Positions 58,246 through 64,000 of a stretch of DNA of 64,000 bases are shown piece by piece. The DNA is taken from NCBI GenBank assembly GCA_013146195.2, contig CM028377.1, forward strand, positions 163,845,824-163,909,823, given 5' to 3'. Numbering within the stretch: the stretch's first letter is position 1; each line of letters opens with the position of its first letter. The notes beneath the pieces were generated by a model. That model saw only the letters and a program-made list of their open reading frames with translations. It was not told the DNA's origin and made no database searches. The DNA is from Codonopsis lanceolata (Eukaryota > Streptophyta > Magnoliopsida > Asterales > Campanulaceae). Position numbers and translations under genes: made by a program.

Positions 58246-58616
58246 GTATTCATTCGATGTTTGGGGTTCATAGCATTATGGGGTTTTTTGTCCAAAGCAT
58301 TTGATAGATTTACTTATTTGGCCTTAATAAAATATGATAAATTGACTTGTTTGACCTTATATTAATTGTGTATGGTTTATTAGGTTTAGGGGTACTTTTT
58401 TCAGATTTAGGGGCACTTTTGTCTATCAATTAAATTGTAAGAAAAAAGCTTGACTTTTAGAGTAAGAGAGATGGAGAACAACAATTACAAAGAAGGAGAT
58501 GGAGAGATCAGGAGTTGGGGAGATCGGCTAAAGAGCTGCCCACACAATTTTTTGGTTAAAAGTAGGAATTTTACTTGAGTAACCTCATTTAAAGTTTTGG
58601 TTAGGTATTAGATGAA
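58246..58616. other. Non-coding, nothing recognised
   Basis: AT-rich stretch with two GTTTAGGGGTAC/GATTTAGGGGCAC repeats, leading into the tandem array. Confidence 0.5.
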
Positions 58617-58950
58617 GGATATTTGAGTAAAATTATTTTTACGTTTATTGCCCTTAATTAAATAATTGATGATGTATTAAGTCAAGGGGTAGACTTGTCC
58701 ATCTATTAGGGTAGACTTGTCAATCTATTAATTTGTAAGAGACATCTTAGCCTTTTATAAGTAGTATAGAAATAATGGATGATGTATTAAGTCAAGGGGT
58801 AGACTTGTCCATCTATTAATTTTTAAGAGACATCATAACCTTTTATAAGTAGTATAGATATAGATATAGATTAAATAATGGATGATGTATTAAATCAAGG
58901 GGTAGACTTGTCCATCTATTAATTTGTAAGAGACATCTTAACCTTTTATA

Positions 58951-58952
<2 letters not shown>

Positions 58953-59033
<81 letters not shown>
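58953..59033 (+). repeat. (AT)n microsatellite
   Basis: About 40 uninterrupted AT units, expanded from the TATA-rich tail of one array unit. Confidence 0.97.
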
Positions 59034-59039
<6 letters not shown>

Positions 59040-59836
59040 GTTGTATAAATTTGAGTAAATTATTTTTACATTTATTTCCCTTAATTAAATAATGGATGAT
59101 TTATTAATTCAAGGGGAAGACTTGTCAATCTATTAATTTGTAAGAGAAATCTTAGCCTTTTATAAATAGTATAGATATAGATATAGATTTGAGTAAAATT
59201 ATTTTTGCGTTTATTTCCCTTAATTAAATAATGGATGATGTATTAAGTCAGGGGGTAGAATTGTGCATCTATTAATTTGTAAGAGACATCTTAGCCTTTT
59301 ATAAGTAGTAAAGATTTGAGTATAATTATTTTTACGTTTATTGCGCATAATTAAATAATGGATGATGTATTAAGCCAAGTGGTAGACTTATCTATCTATT
59401 AATTTGTAAGAGACATCTTAGCCTTTTATAAGTAATATATAGATAAAATTATTTTTACGTTTATTGCCCTTAATTAAATAATGGATGATGTATTAAGTCA
59501 AGGGGTATACTTGTCCATCTATTAATTTGTAAGAGACATCTTAGCCTTTTATAAGTAGTATAGATAAGTCAAGGGGTAGATTTGTCTATCTATTAATTTG
59601 TAAGAGACATCTTAACCTTTTATAAGTAGTATAGATATAGATATAGATTTATAAGTAGTATAGATATAGATATATAGATTTGAGTAAAATTATTTTTACG
59701 TTTATTGCCCTTAATTAAATAATGAATGATGTATTAAGTCAAGGAGCAGACTTGTCCATCTATTAATTTGTAAGAGACATCATAGCCTTTTATAAGTAGT
59801 ATAGATATAGATAGATATAGATTAAATAATGGATGA

Positions 59837-59845
59837 TATATTAAA
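59837..59845 (+). repeat. 9 bp target duplication of the Pack-MULE, left
   Basis: TATATTAAA, repeated exactly at 60905-60913 on the other side of the element. Nine bases is the standard Mutator target duplication. Confidence 0.93.
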
Positions 59846-60904
59846 GGCCAAAATACAAATTTCCCCCCAAAGTATACACTCAATCCCAGATCACTACCCA
59901 ACTTAAGTTTTGTGCCAATTTGGTATCTGATGTTGCCATTTGTGTCAATTAACTCCCCCGGCCCAACGTCTGTTAAAGAATTGACGTTAACTCTCACGTG
60001 CTCTTGCATGTTGGGTAATTTCCTTTACAAAATAGGGGAATGTTGTGGAAGTTGAATTAGAAATCAAAGGCAAAACCCAAGTCAAGACGAGACCTCAACC
60101 ATTTGGGAAAAGCTCGTTTTTTCATGTTAACGACGTCGCCGACCTTCCTTACCGGACTATCGAAGTCAATGTCTTTAACGAGAAACGTTCAAACAACAGC
60201 CGCAACTTTTTGGGTAAAGTTCGGGTCTCGGGTGCCACCATTGTTCGGCAAGGGGAAGAACAAGCTCAACTCTACACGCTTGAAAAGAGGAGTCTCTTTT
60301 CCCATGTTAGAGGCGAGATCAGCTTGAAGTTTTATTTGTCTGTCACCGAGCAGGTCAAAGAGGTGGTCACTCTTGGCGGCGGGTGGTGGTTGTGACTCTT
60401 AATTCCAAGAAGGCGAAGTTGGATGAATATGGCGATCTTGCAAAACCAGATGGGTCAACAAGTCAACAACAATAAAAACAAGATGACCCACTTGGATGCT
60501 GGGTCGGGCATAGCACTGTGACAATGGCCGCCGGATCTGGATTGGGGTTGTTGTCGGCCTTAAAAGAGTGGCCGAGCTTAGGAATGAGGGTAAACAGAGG
60601 CAGAAGGAGTCGGCGGCGGTTGGAGAGGGAGATGGGGAAGCCGATCGTGAGAGGGAGAGAGAGACAGATCAATCCCCTTTGTTTGTTGACATGTCGTCAA
60701 CGACTTCTCTCTAAAAGGAAACGACCAAAATACCCATCACGTGCAAGAGCACGTGAGACTTAACGATTTTTCATTAACAGACGTTGGTCCTAGGTAGTTA
60801 TTTGACACAAATGGCAACATCAGATACCATATTGGCACAAAACTTATGTTGGGTAGTGATCTGGGATTTGGTGTATACTTTGGGGGGAATTTTGTAATTT
60901 GGCC
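59846..60904. mobile_element. Pack-MULE (Mutator-like element with captured gene piece)
   Basis: 1,059 bp. The left end starts GGCCAAAATACAAATTTCCC and the right end is its imperfect reverse complement ending GTAATTTGGCC. Pairing continues for about 170 bp on each side (59846 to about 60020 and about 60735 to 60904). A perfect 9 bp target duplication TATATTAAA flanks it. It has no transposase. The core carries a partial MCTP-type gene, so it is a Pack-MULE that must be moved by an autonomous MULE. Confidence 0.93.
60036..60480 (+). pseudogene. MCTP/QUIRKY-type C2-domain fragment in the Pack-MULE
   Basis: An open frame of about 120 codons reads VEVELEIKGKTQVKTRPQPF, DVADLPYRTIEVNVFNEKR, NFLGKVRVSGATIVRQGEEQ and YTLEKRSLFSHVRGEISLKF. 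This is the first C2 domain (C2A) of plant multiple-C2-domain transmembrane proteins, where FLGKV..G and YPLEKRS.FS...GEI.LK are signature blocks. Full proteins have 750-1,100 residues and tether the ER to the plasma membrane at plasmodesmata. The piece has no in-frame ATG at the right place (an ATG at 60040 is out of frame) and ends at 60395, so a translated product is uncertain. Confidence 0.85.
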
Positions 60905-61699
60905 TATATTAAATCAAGGGGTAGACTTGTCCATCTATTAATTTGTAAGACACATCTTAGCCTTTTATAAGTAGTATAGATTTTTACGTTTATTGTCCTT
61001 AATTAAATAATAGATGATATAGTAGGTCAAGGGGTAGACTTGTCTATCTATTAATTTGTAAGAGACATCTTAGCCTTTTATAAGTAGTATAGATATAGAT
61101 ATATATAGATATAGATATAGATATATGTAGTATAGATATAGATATAGATACAGATTTGAGTAAAATTATTTTTACGTTTATTGCCCTTAATTAAATAATG
61201 GATGATGTATTAAGTCAATGGGTAGACTTGTCCATCTATTAATTTGGAATAGACATCTTAGTCTTTTATAAGTAGTATAGATATAGATATATATATTTGA
61301 GTAAAATTATTTTTACATTTATTGCCCTTAATTAAATAATGGATGATGTATTAAGTCAAGGGGTAGACTTGTCCATCTATTAATTTGTAAGAGACATCTT
61401 AGCCTTTTATGAGTAGATATAGATATAGATTTGTAAGAGACATCTTAGCCTTTTATAAGTAATATAGATAAGTCACGGGGTAGACTTGTCCATCTATTAA
61501 TTTGTAAGAGACATCTTAGCCTTTTATAAGTAGTATAGATATAGATTTATAAGTAGTATATATATAGATATATAGATTTGAGTAAAATTATTTTTACGTT
61601 TATTGTCGTTAATTAAATAATGGATGATGTATTAAGTCAAAGGGTAGACTTGTCCATCAATTAATTTGTAAGAAACATCATAACCTTTTATAAGTAAAT

Positions 61700-61701
61700 A
61701 A

Positions 61702-61754
<53 letters not shown>
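61700..61754 (+). repeat. (AAT)n microsatellite
   Basis: About 18 AAT units inside one unit of the array. Confidence 0.95.
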
Positions 61755-61756
<2 letters not shown>

Positions 61757-62010
61757 TAGATATAGATTAAATAATGGATGATGTATTAAATCAACGGGTA
61801 GACTTGTCCATCTATTAATTTGTAAGAAACATCTTAGTCTTTTATAAGTAGTATAGAAGTATAGACATAGATTTTTACGTTTATTGCCCTTAATTAAATA
61901 ATTGATGATATATTAGGTAAATGGGTAAACTTGTATATTTATTAATTTGTAAGAGACATCTTAGCCTTTTTATAAGTAGTATAGTATAGAGTATAGATGA
62001 ATATATATTA

Positions 62011-63030
62011 TGTTATGTACATATACCCATCCACAAAATTCAAGTCAAAAATCTAACACGAATCAATAACCATATATCCAAAATTCAAAATCAAAATGAT
62101 TCAATGAAGTAGACTACAAATATATATTAATCTCTTCCCAAAGCAAAAATCTGAACTTTCCCATTCACCTGGAACATAATACAGCCAATAACCTCTTCAT
62201 TCGTAGTCAGTAAGTCCTACACTATACAATCAGTAATGATATATTAGTTGCAAATCAATGCCCCAAGAATATGAGAGGCATTTCAAATCCTAAAAACATT
62301 TCCATATTGGAAAGTACTAGCATTGGTATAAGCTTGTAAAGGAAGAAAAAAGAAAATCATAACAAGAAACTACTTGCAACAAGAAAGAAATTTTTTTAAC
62401 AACATTACATATTAATCAATTGATACTTTTAACTAAAATCTTGACATAAATGTGATTATTTTCAAAGGCAAAGTGCAACGCAACATACCATCACTTACAA
62501 GTTGATATTTATCATGTCCATCCATGCTACTTTTTGGGATCAAGTGATTACTCATGTATCACTCAGTTTTCCCTAACACGAAAATCATAAAAAAATGAAG
62601 TAAGCTCCATAAATCAACTTAAGACTTGATCACTGGATCAACATTCGGTAATTATAAGATGCAAATATTTGTAATAAGCTTCCCCTACATATAATCTATA
62701 ATATGCCAATAATCTAGAATCTCTAACTATAGAAGAAAACTTCATTTCTGATTAGAGAAACAAACATGACAGATGGAGCGATCAATGTTCTAGTGGCGTA
62801 TCCTTAAGTCATGTGCCTCTAAAATGTATGTCATGTAATATAGCCACCTTAGTTGTGAATATCAATCTATCTCCATTTTTATTCTTATCGAAGGCAGTTG
62901 CAGTAAGGGGAGAAAAACCAACAATTTACAAGAATTGAACAATAGTCCGCCTACAAAAGAAAATAAAATCAAGTAGACATGAAGTGGAAAGGCAGGACAA
63001 AACAGAAAATTTAATAAGGAGTTGATGATC

Positions 63031-63070
<40 letters not shown>

Positions 63071-64000
63071 ATTAGGTGTGTTCCATCGACTTTTTCATTA
63101 GTATTTTTCATCTTAGCTAGATAGAACATTGACAGGGTAATAAGAATGAGTAACTGAACAAACAAGGCTAGAAGGATTTACTGATTTAGAAGGAAAAATG
63201 CATGCCAGCAAAATCAATGTATAGTATTTTGTATGAGAGAGGAGCAAAAAAAGACAAAGAATCAAGATTTAAGCAGATAAACTAAGATCACATAAATCTT
63301 TGTTACGCTAAAATAGTATAGACTGTTACCTCTTGCAAGTAAGAAAGGTTATATGAAGCAAAGAAAAAGCAGAAACAAAATACAAGACAGTTGACATATA
63401 ACCCATCAATGAAGAAATAGTTGTTGCATAAACTCAATATTCTTTAACGAGTTATTCAAACTAGCAGGCACATTTTGAGCTTTAAAGGATACCACGGGCA
63501 AGGTCTACATGCCTTGGTAGTTTCATTTAGATGGAAAAACGCTAGCTTGCGACATGAAACTTCTAAGTCTAAATTAGCTCCTACCGATTAAGGTTCTAAG
63601 AAGGGGAAATAGAGCTAGGAGAAATAAGAACATAGGAACGTTGTTCATGCCTTAGCCTGCTTTCTTTGAATTCAAAGATCTGACCTTCTTTTCAAGTGTA
63701 CACAAAGTTATGTATTAGAAGCTGACTTTTCATCATGATTTATCCATAGAGGGGCCTAAGCAGTTGACTATAAGGAGAGTAAGATTGGGCTCATCTTTAA
63801 CATTAGAGAGAGGTTCAAAGTTCTCGCGCGCTCTAATCAAGCAACTGGTAGAGAACATGCAACGAATTAAGATAAGGAATAATAAGTTATTTCTTAATGG
63901 GAGAATAAAATGGGTTCCTAAAGAAAGATTAGAAAGACATTTTTCAACATTAGTTTATAGAAGGATTTTCATTACTCTACAAACTGTCTCATAATCATTA
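62011..64000. other. AT-rich, no recognised gene
   Basis: Two kilobases with no coding match. A (GA)n run lies at 63031-63069. An open stretch 63764-63994 (plus, 76 residues, very basic: LTLERGSKFSRALIKQLVEN) has no similarity I recognise. It could be chance or a fragment continuing past the window. Confidence 0.5.
63031..63069 (+). repeat. (GA)n microsatellite
   Basis: About 19 GA units. Confidence 0.97.

Larger units (their letters stand above)
58617..62010 (+). repeat. Degenerate AT-rich tandem array (70-170 bp spacing, ~17 copies)
   Basis: The recurring unit has TTATTTTTACGTTTATTGCCC, TTAATTAAATAATGGATGAT, GTCAAGGGGTAGACTTGTCC, ATCTATTAATTTGTAAGAGA and CATCTTAGCCTTTTATAAGT, then a variable TATAGATATAGATA tail. 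Full units are about 130-140 bp, and shortened units omit the first two blocks. The array is interrupted by a Pack-MULE at 59846-60904. Confidence 0.92.

Noticed and set aside
63764..63994. A basic 76-residue frame as a small gene.
   Set aside because: No similarity, no promoter context seen, and the window ends shortly after. It is kept only as a remark in the last intergenic entry.

Overview
This is a repeat-rich nuclear segment from a flowering plant, most likely a eudicot. It is dominated by plant lineages of LTR retrotransposons (a Sirevirus-type copia, a Tekay/Del-type chromovirus, Athila- and Tat/Ogre-like non-autonomous elements), a plant LINE, MITEs and plant-specific gene fragments (LRR-VIII receptor kinases, a WEB-family coiled coil, a type I MADS box, cellulose synthase-like G, an MCTP-type C2 domain, plastid-type malate dehydrogenase). 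There are two 100-N assembly gaps (5633-5732 and 44191-44290). I found no intact protein-coding gene: every recognisable coding stretch is a broken transposon gene or a partial host-gene copy.

Layout from left to right. Positions 1-5632 are the 3' half of a minus-strand copia element with an env-like ORF behind pol, a polypurine tract and its 3' LTR. Positions 5733-17851 hold two decayed gag-pol bodies of one chromovirus family that share a single 3.3 kb LTR (10200-13486). A minus-strand, non-coding LTR element (17852-23937) interrupts the second body, and its own 3' LTR is split by a 5'-truncated LINE (18776-20608).

Positions 23938-33481 look like one 9.5 kb CACTA transposon. It has matching CACTACAACAA termini, blocks of ACAACGTT palindromes inside each end, and a cargo of partial host genes on the plus strand: exon 1 of a cysteinyl-tRNA synthetase, two exons of a malate dehydrogenase and one exon of CCT3, plus unidentified exon-like pieces. 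Its two flanks come from different repeats, which points to a rearrangement at the element's ends.

Positions 33482-37950 are a non-coding Tat/Ogre-like element (LTR, internal region, LTR, start of a second internal region) with a minisatellite made of short stem-loops. Positions 38170-44190 are unassigned. From 44291 to 51406 there is a probable second CACTA element: a transposase remnant, a canonical CACTACAAGAAA right end, and between them fragments of an LRR-VIII-2 receptor kinase, a WEB-family protein and a type I MADS box. Further right are a Stowaway MITE, a fragment of an HPCA1-type LRR-VIII-1 receptor kinase, a CslG fragment and a Tourist-like MITE.

Positions 58617-62010 are a degenerate AT-rich tandem array. 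Inserted in it is a clean 1,059 bp Pack-MULE (59846-60904) with about 170 bp terminal inverted repeats, a perfect 9 bp target duplication and a captured MCTP-type C2 domain. The last 2 kb are AT-rich with no recognisable gene. The theme of the window is repeated capture of host-gene pieces by DNA transposons (two CACTA-type, one Mutator-type) inside nested and tandemly recombined LTR elements.
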